From Schizophyllum amplum (taxonomy: Eukaryota; Basidiomycota; Agaricomycetes; Agaricales; Schizophyllaceae): a DNA stretch of 64,000 nt. The DNA lies in contig VDMD01000106.1 of assembly GCA_007026445.1 (NCBI GenBank), positions 1 through 64,000 of the forward strand, in the 5' to 3' direction. The translations under genes were made by a program, and so were the position numbers. The notes under the pieces are model-generated. The model saw nothing but the letters and a program-made list of their open reading frames with translations. It was not told the origin of the DNA and did no database searches. Within the stretch, counting starts at the first letter, position 1. The number at the start of each line of letters is the position of its first letter. Positions 44,800 through 57,383 of the stretch are shown here, piece after piece.

Positions 44800-46140
44800 T
44801 ACATAAGTAGTCTTTCCGCTTCAAAAACTGATAGATTTACTTGCGAAACTTCTCTACTTGTTTTCGGGGGATATAACGGCACATATACTGCTTCCGGGTA
44901 ATATTGTTTTTCCTGGGTCGATGCCGACGTCGACGACGGCTGGAAAGTCTGTCCGTCACGGTTCACCACGTCTATATCATTATGCAATACCAGTGATCGC
45001 GCCCAGCACCTAGCACCACGGCCTTACTTCCTTACAACCCCCACTTTCGTATCTTCCTCGCTGCGCCGAGAGCTCGATCGAGCGTGCAACCGCCCATTGT
45101 GCGTGCACGCTGCCCTGGCTCTAGCTACGCCCTGTCTCCTCGCGTCTCTCCTCCAATCCCCTTTCCTTGAAGACTCGGTGGGGTTCTGCGGCTCTGCTGT
45201 TTCCTCGCAGTGTGTTCGCCCCGTGGCGAGCCGAGCGGGATCCACCGCGGCGACAAGCGCTGGAGTACCAGGGAGGACCACGCTGACGACGAGCGCGAGT
45301 AGCGGCAGCTGCAGCAAGGAGCGCGGGGGCAGTGGGGGCAACGAGGACAGCGAGCAAAGCGCGGGAATGGCCAGGAGTGTGAGGCCCGACGAGCGCTTGC
45401 GACGAGGAGCGCAGGAGTGACGTAGGCAAGGGTTGGAGGAGGCTGCAAGCCGGCAGGCGGCGCGGGGCAATTCGACGGCAACGTGAACGGTGAAGTGCAA
45501 GTGCGAGGAGACCGTGCAGCAGGTGCGTCCGACGGTCACTCATGATCAATGCATTGCTGACGGCCGATTCTCAGCTACTCGACGCCGTATCGTCCTGGAC
45601 GTGCTCATCACTGAGCTCAGCATGCCGAGATCTTCGGGGCGGGGGGAGGGGGGGGGGAGAGGGAGGAAGAGAGGAAGAGCTCGACTGGCTTGAAGGGTTC
45701 AGCATCAGCTCCTGCGTCTTCGCGCAGCCAATACCCCCAAGCCTCGCTTCACATACATGCACAACCGGGTTGGATATGCGACAAGGACCGACCCCAGCCT
45801 CGCTCTTTAAACTTATCTCTTTTGGGTCGAACTCGGTGTGCGCGCTTTCCCCGGAGATCACGCATGCCCGCCTACGTCCCCGACGTTTCGCCAACATCAG
45901 CATAGCGCCTCTGCGAGATGGAGTATGGCACCCGGGGCGGGCTGTGGACAGATACAACGCGGCACCCCTTTCTAAGCGCGCTTCCGGCCGGCGATTTCGA
46001 GCTGGTAGGCACTCGAGAACGAGACGGGTAGGTATGTTTACTGCGACGTATCATCCTCGAGCGTTGTACGCGGCCTTCATAGTCGCCACCGACTTCCCAA
46101 TCCCTTCTGCATAGGATTGACTACGGTACAAGCAGACGCC
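44800..46140. other. No supported gene; Ser/Arg-rich open frames
   Basis: Several long frames on both strands between 45.0 and 46.1 kb, all rich in Ser, Arg, Pro or Ala with no motif or intron support. G-rich tract near 45640-45670. Confidence 0.3.
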
Positions 46141-46163
46141 GGGGGGGGGGGGGGGGGGGGGGG
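46141..46163. repeat. Run of 23 G
   Basis: Uninterrupted homopolymer. Its exact length is probably unreliable in any assembly. Confidence 0.9.
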
Positions 46164-46374
46164 CATCGTACGAGCGTGGATCATAGTGCGTGTTCTGCTT
46201 GCGCTCAGAGTTCGCGATGCTAATCTTGTTTTTCTTGTCGTTCAGCACATCTCTATGTACGCGCCTTTCGATCGCGCGTGACTAGCAGCTCAACGGCTGC
46301 GCCTGGTCTCTTGTGGCGACCTGATGAGCCTGCACTGCACGGCGTCGATGCCGACAAAAGATATATCATGAGCG

Positions 46375-47060
46375 TCATAAAGCGCTTGCTTTCCATGTGG
46401 CGCTCTTTCGACGAGAAAGAGCAGCGTTCTTTGTGATACAACTCAAAGAAACTTCTCCCTTAAATGCCAAACTGGACACCTGGACTCTCAATCTCATCCA
46501 TCTTTCACCGACGACTCCCTCAGAGTCAACGCTCAGAGTCAACGCTTCGATGTCCCTGATCAGTACCCTCTCATATAACTCGGCCCCCCCTGGAGCACTT
46601 GTTGACCACGGCATCGTCATAATTCAGCACAACACATTCGGGATGAAATGGCGTGTAGCGTACGGGCGCACGCAACTCCGAAACTTCAAAGTAAACAATC
46701 TTGCGCGCCGTGTTCATGGGACCGAATGCTGACAGCAAAAGTAGGACACGACACGCACGCTAGCCATCGTCGCCGGCTGCAAGCCGCCCCGAGGTTCCGA
46801 CGACCGATGTCGGTTCTGGTTGCGTCGCGTGCGCGTACGGTTCGAGCAGAGGACCGAACTTCTCAGGATCGATGTCAACGCCCCCTGGGACGAGCTGTTG
46901 CCATTCATCTCTGAGGTGCACATCGACTCCTGTCATGGCCGGATGTTCACAGACATTGTGCGTTATCGCTGCCGTCGGTTTCGTGCAGCGAAGAGCTGAT
47001 CGATGCACAGATTGGCGCTTTCGTCTTCTTCTTAGGCTGTCTCCTGGGCCCCCTCGCCAT
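46375..47060 (-). CDS. Unrecognised protein with frame breaks
   Basis: The start at ATG 47060 gives a basic N-terminus (MARGPRRQPKKKTK). A 40-bp intron at 46911-46950 leads in phase to DEWQQLVPGGVDIDPEKFGP and a stop at 46760. Downstream, another frame reads KIVYFEVSELRAPVRYTPFH and VVLNYDDAVVNK (46700-46600). After a 7-C run at 46586-46592 (plus strand) a third frame reads GAELYERVLIRDIEALTLSV and RWMRLRVQVSSLAFKGEVSL to a stop at 46375. The pieces look like one protein broken by a missed junction and a homopolymer indel. Family not recognised. Confidence 0.45.
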
Positions 47061-47332
47061 GACGCTCTATATGTCCTCCGTCTAAACCACACTCGCTCGC
47101 GTCGTCCACTACATGCTCAAACTCGTCACGGGCACCGTCGAGGCGAGGTCAGAGTACACCAACTTGCGCGGACGGCGGAGAGGCAGCAGCGCTGACATCA
47201 TGTTATTGTCTGTACGGGTCTGCTTACCTATAGTATCTGGTAGGTAGATAATCGACATTCGGGCAATGTCCTCTTTGGTACTATGGGGTCATAAGGACGA
47301 ATGGTGATGAATCGAACATATACTGTTCCCTC

Positions 47333-48535
47333 TTAGGACGATGGGTCCCGGCTCTGGCGCCCGAGCACGTACACGCCCTAGTCGCACAGCAGCCGGAATC
47401 CACCAGAGCGAGCACACGCGCTGCGGACTTGTAGAAGAGGCAGAGAGGGTAAGGGCCGGCGACGACCGACGAGACGGAAAATCCGCGGTACGACAGGCGT
47501 GCGTGCCTCTGGACGTACGACTTGTCAAGAAATCCTGGCTTCAGTATGACTTTCCACGCACCCAGTCCGCCATGGAAATATTGCTTCCATCGTTCATCAC
47601 ACGATCAGGATGGAAGTTGAGCGCTTGACAAACCCAGCGCGCGAGGATATCGTGGCGGGATTTTCCAGTGGCTGACCGGAATTTCTGCGTCGTGCGCGCA
47701 GTTCGAGTCTTCTTCGCCTCGTAGAGATTTGTCTGGATTTGCATGATACCGTCTGGCCTGAAGCTAAACCTAGAGCAGAAAAGGCGAAGAGAAGGAAGCA
47801 TTTCCGGGGCCGCGACCAAGATGCGTACACGAAGAGAGAGTCACACACTTGCTGCAGGAGCAGAAGTCAGGGAGAAAACTTCCCCACAGCGCAGGTTGTA
47901 GCAGAAGCTATGAAGAGTGCTCTAAAGCCGAAGGAACGCTGCAGAGATGCAGTTGTCGACGGTGGTTTGTACCAAAGACTTTCCGGCTCGCGTGACGCAC
48001 TTGTCGAACAGTCGGCTATCACCGGTCACCGACGGAGCTCGGTCCGTCACCTCCTGACCTTTCCTTCCAAACCACCACTACACCGCCCGTTGCACGACTC
48101 GAGGTCATCGAGCGCATTTGTATCGGTGCCTTCATGCATTTTATCCAGATGGTTGTTCGATACACTTGCTCGCTGCGCATCGTCTCCGTACCCACGCAAG
48201 CGCCTCAGCAACACTGATGCGGCACGCCGACATCGAGCCTCAGGGCGGCGTACGAGGGGATTTATGCGACTAGATCAGTCTCGTCGACTATCTGTGTCGG
48301 GGGATGCGGGTGGAAAGGCTTAGGTGCGTACCTCAGGTCATCTGTGTGTCCTCGCCACGGACTCATGTACTGTACAAGTCCGACTAGCCATCGCGGAAGC
48401 ACAGAGGGCTACGTGTGAAGCTGCTCGCGTCCTGGGAGACAGCACTCAGCGCCTATGAACACTGATTCGTGGGGGGCTCGATCTCATCAACTTGACGGAA
48501 GTGGGGACGGTCGCTGCCATGGTCGTCATGGACCG
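47333..48535 (+). repeat. Dispersed repeat, copy B (about 1.2 kb)
   Basis: Same orientation and landmark order as copy A at 34.5-35.8 kb. The start is less clear than in copy A. Confidence 0.8.
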
Positions 48536-48649
48536 GACGAGCGCCCGTGCGTGTCCCTCACTCTGTCCGTATGTCCCATACTTACCATCTCCGTGCTTCG
48601 GGCGCACAGGACTAACACCGACACCGGCGCAGACTTGGCCACCGGAGAC

Positions 48650-49500
48650 AATGCATGACGCGAACAACTCGTCTTTCAGGATCCCCTCGATATCCATCCG
48701 CCTCTTCTTCCGCGAGGGCGCTCGAGAAACGGCACGATGAAGAGCGCGTGGGATATCATCAGCCTCTCAGCAATGACGACGGAGACTGCTTCGGCGAGAC
48801 GATGCTTATGCTGTGAGTGTGGATTCTTCTGCCTTTCCTCATGGCCTCACGCGCCGCGTCTCTCCCGACTCGCAGATATTACCCTCGTGCAACATGGCTT
48901 CGCCTTACGGACAACGGCATCACCACTCGACATACTGGTCGCTGCAGCTTGTACAAGACGGATGATGCTCCCGACCGTGGTCGTACGTGGCCTCGACAAC
49001 GATCGGCCCTCTTATTCTCCCCTGCGCATCGAGAACGGCGCCCTGGCAGACTCCGCCGCCAGGAGCGCGAAGTCAACATGGTGCTTGACACTCGCTCGTT
49101 CTCTGAAGACCACCGTAGCCTGTTGGTGAGAATCCCGCAACACCCCTCGTCTCTTCTTGATCCTTATCTTCCTACCAGCAATGTTCAGGAACGACGAGGC
49201 GTAGCAGCTGCTCAGGCGCTACACTGCGTTGGCGGAGCTTGGGGACCGCTTCCAAACCGTTACCCTCACCGTGATCGAGTCGTGGGCGCTGCTCACCAGC
49301 AATCGCGCGCCTCCCCTAGACATGGCCGACGCGTCTCGGACACGCGTATCGGAGGAGAGTCCGCTACCACCGCCATGAGCTCAGAGCTCTGGACACGCAG
49401 GAGGCCGAGGCGGCGCTCGAGGACAACCGCATCGACAACGACGAGGAGGGTGCACGTCAGCGGTGAACGTGAGTCGTCTGTGGCACCGTCGAGCCTCTGA
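48650..49500 (+). pseudogene. Decayed coiled-coil protein gene, copy 4
   Basis: After copy B of the repeat, coding-like pieces appear in different frames: a segment ending GDCFGETMLML at a GTGAGT donor (about 48812), QLLRRYTALAELGDRFQTVT with LTVIESWALLTSNRAPPLDM (49208-49330), and HELRALDTQEAEAALEDNRI with DNDEEGARQR (49374-49470). Frame changes separate them. The layout, repeat first and coiled coil after, matches copy 3. Confidence 0.4.
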
Positions 49501-50876
49501 AGCACATTCCGGGGCTGCCATTGGACCGTGGCTGAGGGAATGAAGAGTGAAGAGCGAAGGGCGAGCTTGCCGTGACGACGGCGAGGTGGAGGGAAGGGGG
49601 CGTTTGGAGAAGATGGTAGAGGTGCGACGACCCAATGGGAGGTGGAGGATGAAGGAGCGAACGAGAGCACGTCTGAACAGCTGAAGGAGCTCAAGGTAGG
49701 GACTCGGATCGCATTGTATAACCTTGAATGACCGACCAGCCCAGCATCACCGCGAGCAACTTGAGAGCGTTGGGTCTCGGCGTCATCACTCCCGTTCCCG
49801 TTCTTTGTCAGCCGCTTAAGATCATTCTGGGGTATATCGTGCCTGTCTTTGACACGATCATCCATTTGCCAGCTCTCGCTTGGTTCCGCGTCCTCATCGA
49901 GTCCCAACTGTGTCGTCGTGCCCCTCCCCGTCATCATAGACCTTGGCGGGATGGGATCAGGCTGACCGATGTTTTCGGCGGGTCAGGTAGTCATCGACAG
50001 CGCTGACGGTGAGAGTCAAGGTGCACTTGTGGTGAGTAGACTGCCAATGGTACGATAACGAAGCTGAGATTCGATCCACCTCTCCAGAGTTGGCACGGGC
50101 AAGCCGCACTCCAGCTGCGGCGTCGCGACGGGAATCCTCAGCGTCATTAAGGTCGTCGTCCTGTCCTCCCTAGAAGCCCTTCACTCCTTCTCGCCACATC
50201 CGTGTACGTAGACTAGACGAATTTCCAGGATGGGCAGCCCTCGCCTTTTGCCGGTACTACGTACAGGCACAGTATTGGGGAGATTGCGGCGGAGCTGTCC
50301 TTACGCATTAGGGATGCCTCAGCGCTGCGCCACCCAGGATAATCGTCTTTGAAGAGCTGTGCATAATCCTCAGACAAGTTCGATCAATCGCGCAACAGGG
50401 GTGAACCGGGAGGTGCGACTCCGTAGACATTGGCAGGGGCAATCTGAACTATGAGGTGAACAGTCATGTAATGTTGCGCTCTGCTACGTTCTGACCGTGT
50501 CCTTCCCGTGCAGCTCATCGGCCTTCGTCCATCGCGCCCGCAGCGTAACTCACCTGGAATCGCATCTCATATGGGTTGGGCGCTTACGTACCAATTCCTC
50601 TTCGTGGGGTGCTGCAAAATCAAGACGAATCCCGCTATTCGAACGTCAAGCAAGATCTGTGATAACGTACCTGCTGGTCGACTTTCAAACTCGGCATTCC
50701 AGCTCACGAGTACGACGAGTTGTTGGACGACTTGGGGTCGTTTCCTTCGTATATAGGCCTGTAGATACGTTGAGATCACTTGCCCTTCGCGTTTCGAACG
50801 AAGACTCGTCGAAAAAGCGCCACTAGTTGCTCAACGAATCATGCCCATGCGGCTCACCATCCCAAGTCCTTGACAT
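49501..50876. other. No supported gene
   Basis: A plus-strand hydrophobic ORF (49728-50006, with LGLGVITPVPVLCQPLKIIL) and a minus-strand ORF from 49937 overlap each other; neither has supporting introns or motif. Confidence 0.3.
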
Positions 50877-50878
50877 TA

Positions 50879-50995
50879 GGGGCGTTCAGAGTTAAAACTT
50901 GCGCCTCCGGTTCGCGCCCCGACGCGCCGTCTTCGGACTTTGCCGATCAAACCAAACCGCAAACCGGAGGCGCAAGTTTTAACTCTGAACGCCCC
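50879..50995. mobile_element. MITE, 117 bp, nearly a full palindrome
   Basis: Inverted repeats of about 34 bp (GGGGCGTTCAGAGTTAAAAC at the left end, its complement at the right) around a 48-bp loop, flanked by TA on both sides (50877-50878, 50996-50997). Tc1/mariner-type ends. Confidence 0.88.
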
Positions 50996-50999
50996 TATT

Positions 51000-53900
51000 C
51001 CCTTACGGGCGCCCCATGCTAACGAAGTCCATATATTTGATCATTCTACATACGTACCGTAGCTCGCATTCCTCCGTGTCATTGGCCGACAGTTAACGCC
51101 AAAGTGGCGGGCTGATTCCTTTTATTTCCCTTCACGCTGTCTCCCCTCCCCTTCGCCTTGTGATCAAGACCACAACAGTCTATTCTATATACATCCTACT
51201 AGACGGTACACGATTTTATCTACGTACCTACAACAGCTATCCTCCCCTCTCCCTCCGACAGGCGCTGTCTCCCCCCGCGACGCAAAGACGGCATCGCGGT
51301 CCCGTCCCGCTTCGTTCACTCGGCGAGTTGTCGTACGGTGGGAAAAGCCTTCGCGCTAGGGTGTCGTCAAGGCGAGGCCCTCATCTTGTCGCGGGGAAGG
51401 ACGCCCTCCCCCGATAGCACCGCGCCTGAACTCGTCCTGCCGAGCCTGAGCGTCTTGTCGCAAGGGAGGCCGCGAGGACCTCGACGACCCCGGGTTCGGA
51501 GGCGCTGGCCACTGCCGCACCTCTCTCCTGGCACGCAGATGAGAGACAATACGAGAGATGCTCCCGTCGTCGCGTCGCACGCATGTACCGCCTGCTGTTC
51601 CTCTGTTCTGCTCACCTTCAAGACCAGGCGGAGGTCGAGTGGGATGGAAAGGCGGTAGGAGATGGTCGAAGGTCGGGCGGGCAAGATACGTACAAAGTGG
51701 GATGGCGGTGGTGGCGGTGACGACGAACAGGCGAGTCGGCGGTATCGAGATGCACGGCAGCGTGCAGGAGACCTGGTTTAGCCCAGGACAGCCCCGCTCC
51801 TTTTTTCTCCCCGCCGTACCCCTCCGCTGCCACCTCCTTTTACCTCGCCCCGGAGGTGGGACGGGAAAGTGCTGGTCCCGTCTAGTAAATTGGACTTAAG
51901 GGCACGATGAGCAGGTCGTAGATCGGCGAGAGGACGGCGCGCCCGATGAGAAGGTGTAGGCTCTCCCGGGAACGACGCCATGAGTCGACGACAGGAGGGC
52001 GTCCGGTGATGCGCGAGGGGAGCCACGGAATGCTCGGCGCACGCGCACGTCCATTCAAGTCGTTCTAGCCCTATGCTCGTACGACGGGTACCGACCGTTG
52101 TAGACATCTTCCTCTCTCCCTTCCCCTCCGCTTGCCCCTCACGAACACACGCTCTACGAAGCACGTAGTCGCTGATCGCGGGGGTGCCCCCAGACGTGCA
52201 GAAGGAGAGGCAGGCAAGGCGCGTGCGGCGTCGCGTGCGACGCAACGCCAGCGGACGCGGTCACCCAAGCCCTGCCACCGTATGGCGGCAGGGCTTGAGC
52301 GGGAGATGAAGTCGATGCAGTAGCTGGGGCACGGCGCGTGGACTAGGGGAGGTGGACGGCGGCTGGCACAGGGGACCCCCCCCCCCCCCCCCGGCATGGC
52401 CCGCGACTGCCGCGCGATGTACGCGTACCTGCGGTGATAGCAGGAAGGTGTCGGGCACATCCCACGACAGCGCGAGGGTAACGGCCATCCTCGCGCGTGC
52501 CCTTCCGCCATGGGCTACCATCCCCCTCGCGTCGCTCTGCACCTTCCAGCTCGTCTCCCCCTCTCCCTCGGCCCCCTTCCCACATCCGAGTTGCGGATTG
52601 GTCGGCTAGCGCAAACTGAACAGGAAGTCGAAACTTCGCATCTCGACGGGGGAAACGAAGGAGGGAGAGGGCGACGGCACACCGACCATGACGACGGCAG
52701 GTTAATCCTACCATCATCCAGGTGTACAAGCGGCGAGTCGAGGACACATGGCAACACGGACACCCAACACAAAAGCCGGTCGCGCGCGGGATAGGAGCGG
52801 AGGGGGTAGTCGCCGTGGTCCAAGAGCGAGTGACGCGGGGGGATAGGGAGACGGCCCTGCTGTCGGGACTGGCACAAGAGGCTTTCCACGGTGTGAGCGA
52901 GCTCGTCGCACTCGCGGACTACTAATGAGGGGGAGGTTCGGAGGGCGGGGGTCTGCGCGCCATCCGCTTTTCGCGGCAGCCTGTCGTCCTTTTCATACCA
53001 GCCTAGACTGTATCAAAGGCGTGTACGTTAGACGCCATAGACGGGCGGGGGTGGGTGTGCACGGACCTGCAGCCCCTCCTTCGCAACCACTGGCAGTACG
53101 TGGTCATTCCGGTGCGTGGACGTCTTGCTTTGCGCCGCGCTCGAGGGGGCTCAAACGGTCGTCATCCACCGCCCGCCGCCACCACCCTAAGCACTGCTCT
53201 TCGCATGGACCCGGGTACAGCCCTCGCCGTCGTCCCTCTTTGGCTTGAGCGGCGTCATCAGACTTCGTCGGTCCGCCGTCCTTCGCCCCATCCGCGTTAG
53301 GTTTACGACGAAGGCACTTGTCGTCCGTCTCGCAGGGGTAAGTAGAGTAAGCGTGGATTGGGAGAGGAGACAGCAAGTCGAGATAGTCGAAGCCGCGGGC
53401 GAGCCGGACGCCGAACGGGACGCGGACGACAAAGCGCCTAAGAAGTAGCAGACGGGGAAAGATGGAAGACCCTCCAACAAGGAACACCCAATAGGTCGGA
53501 ACGACATGACAAGCATGTGGACACTGTTACAGGAGCGCCTGCAACACCGTAGTGATATGCCAGAGGGTGGGAGTTCGGAAGAGACCCACCAGGGCTTAAA
53601 TACCCAGCCGATAGTGCGGCTACTACCGTGTCTCGATGCTTCGCAGGCGCCCACAAGTTCGACTAGCTTGCTCAAGACTTGCTGATCATGGTCGAGAAGT
53701 CAGCGCTTGCCATCTTCCGCTGCCCCTCGTATTTCCTCAATATTCTAGAGGTTTCTCTCACATTCTATCCTTCTGCAGCGCCACCGTTTCCAAGAAACAG
53801 CGGCTGATTTTGCGCGGTGGCCTAACACAGCAGACGCGGTGCGCCCTGTAGCGGCCCAGTATATAACGCGCAATATTTGGTAGAGGTCGTCTCCGAATAA
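51000..53900. other. Long GC-rich stretch without a supported gene
   Basis: Many overlapping frames on both strands with Arg/Pro/Ser/Ala-rich peptides, a C-run of 17 at 52376-52392, and no phase-consistent introns. A minus-strand frame at 53487-53104 starts with a hydrophobic segment (FPRLLLLRRFVV) but has no further support. Confidence 0.35.
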
Positions 53901-53901
53901 C

Positions 53902-56583
53902 ATGTCATCTTCCTCTCCCTGGGCACGAAACTGTCGCTGCAGCGACTCTCGCAACTGCACATGCGGCGCGGTACCGCACTCGTTCGCGTCTGTGCCATCT
54001 GTGCCGGGGTCCAGTGGTCAGCACGGAGGCTCTGGGCTCACGCCACAGGCTACCTCGCAGATGAGTTACGAGCCATACTACCGCACGCACATGACGCCGC
54101 CACCGCAGGATGCTTATTTCCACGCTACCGCCGACTTCGGTTCTATTCCGCCCTCCCTCCCTCCCCATCTGAGCGGCGCGACACCTGTTCCGCAGCGCAC
54201 ACCTTTCGACGACCGTACCCCCGCCGCTATCAACACGCTACAGTATCGCCCACCGTATTCCGCCGCGCACTACCCACCATACCAGTACCCGCCGCCCGTC
54301 CAGGGATACTGGCAGGTCGGGCCTGGGCCCGCGCCTCAACCATCGCCACCATCGGAAACCTCACCATCGACGACGCAGAGTCAGCCGGAGCCCGCCAAGA
54401 CGGGCAAGAAGCGCGGCCGGCCGAAGGGGTCCAAGAACAAGACGACTGGCGGCAAACGTCGAAAGACGCGGGCTGGCGCGAGCGGGGGGGGATGCGAGCA
54501 ACGCGTCCCAGACGGCGAACGGTTTGGCGGAGGCGCCGCGTGAGAGCGTACTCGGGGTTGGTCATTCAGGACCTGCGCTACAGCTCACGGCTGTCAACCC
54601 GGTCTTCAAGACGAAGAGGTATCGCACCGCGATTCAGCATGGAGCTAACAAGCCGCGCGCCAACGGTGTGAATAACGCGTGGTGGTTCGTCCGAGGCAAG
54701 CCTACGGATGCGAACAAGCCGCTGTCGCCCCGCTCCGAGACACGCCCGGCGAACGTCGAGGAGTATCCGCGTCTCTCTCGCGTCTTCTGTGGGTGAGTAG
54801 AGCGCCTTCGGTTTTATCATCCATGCTGACTTTCTTATGCAGCCACACCTGGGCCAACAAGGCCTCCAATCGTAACGCCATCCGCGAGCACATGCGAAAG
54901 CATCACTTTCATGAATGGGTGACGGAGATCGCCGACAAGGGGCTTAAGTGCGACCCGCAGAGCCGCGCGCGCGAGGAGCTTCTTGCCGAGGACGAGCGCA
55001 CCTTCAACCTCCGGCACTTCTACGAGCTGCTCGTGAATTGGGTAGTCCACGATGACATGGTAAGATGCAGTTCGCGTAGTACGTTGCCATGTACTGACGA
55101 AACCTGCAGTCTCTCGACATCGTCGAGTCGGTATATCTACGCCGTCTCCTTGCCTTCCTCGGACTCGGCAACATCGTAGAGCAAGACATACCGCGTCGCA
55201 CTACGCTCTCCGACATGATACTACGCCGCTTCAACGAGAAATATCACACGATGGTTGACGATATCCGTGTACGTTTGTTCACGCTCTTCCAGCAATCTCG
55301 GGCTAACAATGATATTCTAGAATTCTACAGGGCGTGTGTCATTCACGGCAGATATCTGGTCGCGCAGCGGAAATCTACAACCTTACATGGCCGTCACTGC
55401 GCACTACATGACTAGAGACAGCAGCGGTCGCGACACGATGCGTGCGGCACTTGTCGCCTTCCGCTATCTGCCAGGCAGCCACACCGGGGAGAATATAGCA
55501 AATACTTTCACGGAGGTCCTGGACGAGCTGGGATGCGCAAACAAGGTATGTCCACGTCCATTAACGTGTTATAGACCAGTAACTCATCATCTCCCCACAC
55601 AGTTCGGAGAGCTCACCATGGACAATGCGTCTAATAACAACACCGGCATGGAGGACGTTGCAGATGCGCTGCGTCGCAGAGGCTACGATGCTAGCGTTGA
55701 GGGGAATCGTATCCGGTGCGTCAACTAGCGCAACATCGTGCTATGTAAGCTGAACAGAATCTCGCCAGATGCTTCCCCCACGTCGTCAACATTGCAGTCA
55801 AGGCAGGTTTGAAGGTGCTCACCGTCAAGCTGCCTTCACCCAGCGACCCAAATGCGCCCGTCGACCCCGACATCGCCGTACTCGACGCGGAGGATGATGC
55901 AGCCCCCGTAGCGCCTATAGAGCTGATTTTAGATGATGAATATCAGCAGGCTCTTGAAGGAGATGTCGTTGCTGCAGCTCGAGAGATTTTTAACGCCATC
56001 CGGGTCTCGAGCATGCGTCGCGAGGCGTCGGAGAGAATTATCCGCGTTGGAAACGAGAAGCAGGAATGGATGAACGAGGACGACGTATTTGAGGCCCTAC
56101 CGCAGGTCGGTCTTCTCAAAGACGTCGATACGCGATGGTCCTCGACCTTTCTCATGATAGATCGCCTTCTTGCAATGTACCAGGTGTGTGTACCTTTGTC
56201 CAACAGCCTGATATCGCTAGACTGACGTGTATTCAGGCCGTGTCAAAGCTGCTAGAGTCTGACAAGTACCGTGACGAGCTCGGCTACCTCGCTCTCTCGC
56301 AGAAGCAGTTGGACGCGCTTGACGCTAAGAAGATCTCATTGACGACGACATGCACAAACCGGTAAGTCACCGCCTTTTTTTTACTGATGCAGAGACTAAC
56401 AAATCATGCAGAACCGTCACCCGTCTGCAGACGGGGACTATCAAGATTCATGACGACTCCCTCTGCACGATCCTCTGGGCATCCAAGGAGCGCGATCCCG
56501 ATGAACCCTCTTCTCGTGCGCACGCTGATTTCGAGGCACTATCTCGCTTCCTCTCAAGATACAGTTCATGGATAGATGGATAG
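53902..56583 (+). CDS. hAT-family transposase, frame-broken and C-terminally short
   Basis: Eight exons: 53902-54792, 54843-55059, 55110-55268, 55321-55545, 55603-55715, 55769-56183, 56237-56361, 56412-56583; introns 50-57 bp, all phases agree. N-terminus Pro/Tyr/Gln-rich, then an AT-hook (KKRGRPKGSKNKT), then a BED-like zinc-binding region around VFCGHTWANKASNRNAIREH. The transposase core follows: FTADIWSRSGN (first acidic residue), LGCANKFGELTMDNASNNNT (second), CFPHVVNIAVKAG, LLKDVDTRWSSTFLMIDRLL. These are hAT hallmarks; the enzyme cuts and pastes DNA. Odd: eight Gs at 54484-54491 put the first half out of frame by one base, and the protein ends at 56583 without the usual C-terminal hAT dimerisation domain. 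Not active as read. I did not find terminal inverted repeats. Confidence 0.8.
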
Positions 56584-57033
56584 GGACCTATGTTATACAG
56601 CGAGAATAAAAACCTTGTGGGCGATACAGAGCATGGTCCGCTCGTATAACGCAGGAGATTTTTTGGTAACGCAGCAGCGAATGCAGTGTACGGATGGAAT
56701 TATATCGTCTCCTATAGGTCTCACAGAACATCGAAGTGGTCGATCCGGATGCCGCCCGTCTACTACAAAAATCAAGAGGGATACAAGAAGTGCGAGACCG
56801 ATAGTAGTACAGTCCGAGAAAAGTAGCAATACATTAGTTCGAAAGCGTGGATGCGTTAGGGAAGCACCATGGTCATGGCGACCGGCGGGTAAGCGACGGT
56901 CTGGTCCAGGTCTACAGTCTAGTCGAGAAAGTCTACTCTAGTCACGGTGTTGGCCCTGCTTGAACTACATGAGATCATGCACCATCATCATGCCCAGACC
57001 ACGCCCAACAAGGAAGTTGAACTCAGGTTGAAC
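56584..57033. other. Spacer after the hAT gene
   Basis: Short frames only. If the element were complete, its dimerisation domain and right end should lie here; neither is recognisable. Confidence 0.35.
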
Positions 57034-57323
57034 TCACGGAAGGCTGACATGACCACCTCGGTCGCGACGGATGCGCAAGATGCGAGTTCCCTGGAGGCGA
57101 GACATGTAATGATAAAATGTAAGACCATCCTTTTCTAGCAGAGTCAAGAATAAAGATTGCACGTACATCAGCGAGTCTTTCGAAGCTCAAGACGGTGCCA
57201 AAGATGGCACTGCCGGCCTGGTCCCAGTACCAGACTTTATCGCCGGCCTGCAAGGGTATGTGAGTCCATGATAAATCATGGACTAGTGAAGGGAGAACGT
57301 ACACGGAACTCGTTCATGTTCAT
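57034..57323 (-). CDS. Small Hva1-TUDOR-like protein, 52 residues
   Basis: CDS complement join 57034-57090, 57167-57247, 57303-57323; introns 76 and 55 bp, both phase 0. Start MNMNEFRAGDKVWYWDQAG, then GTVLSFERLAD and GTRILRIRRDRGGHVSLP. The GDKVWYW ... GTV ... plan fits the short SH3-like/TUDOR barrel of the hypervirulence-associated protein family (Hva1_TUDOR), common as tiny fungal proteins of unclear role, perhaps RNA or chromatin binding. The first exon codes for seven residues. It is too short and too split to be seen as one long ORF. It lies on the minus strand just right of the hAT remnant. Confidence 0.7.
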
Positions 57324-57383
57324 AGCAGATAGCGAGGGATGGGAGGAGCGTCAACCGGGTCCCACTTATATATGAGAAAGCAG

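Noticed and set aside
49293..49937. Minus-strand 214-codon ORF
   Set aside because: It overlaps the coiled-coil relic on the plus strand and GC-rich DNA; peptide has no motif.
51000..53900. Many 100-160 codon ORFs on both strands
   Set aside because: Composition-driven openness; no introns, motifs or start context that single one out.
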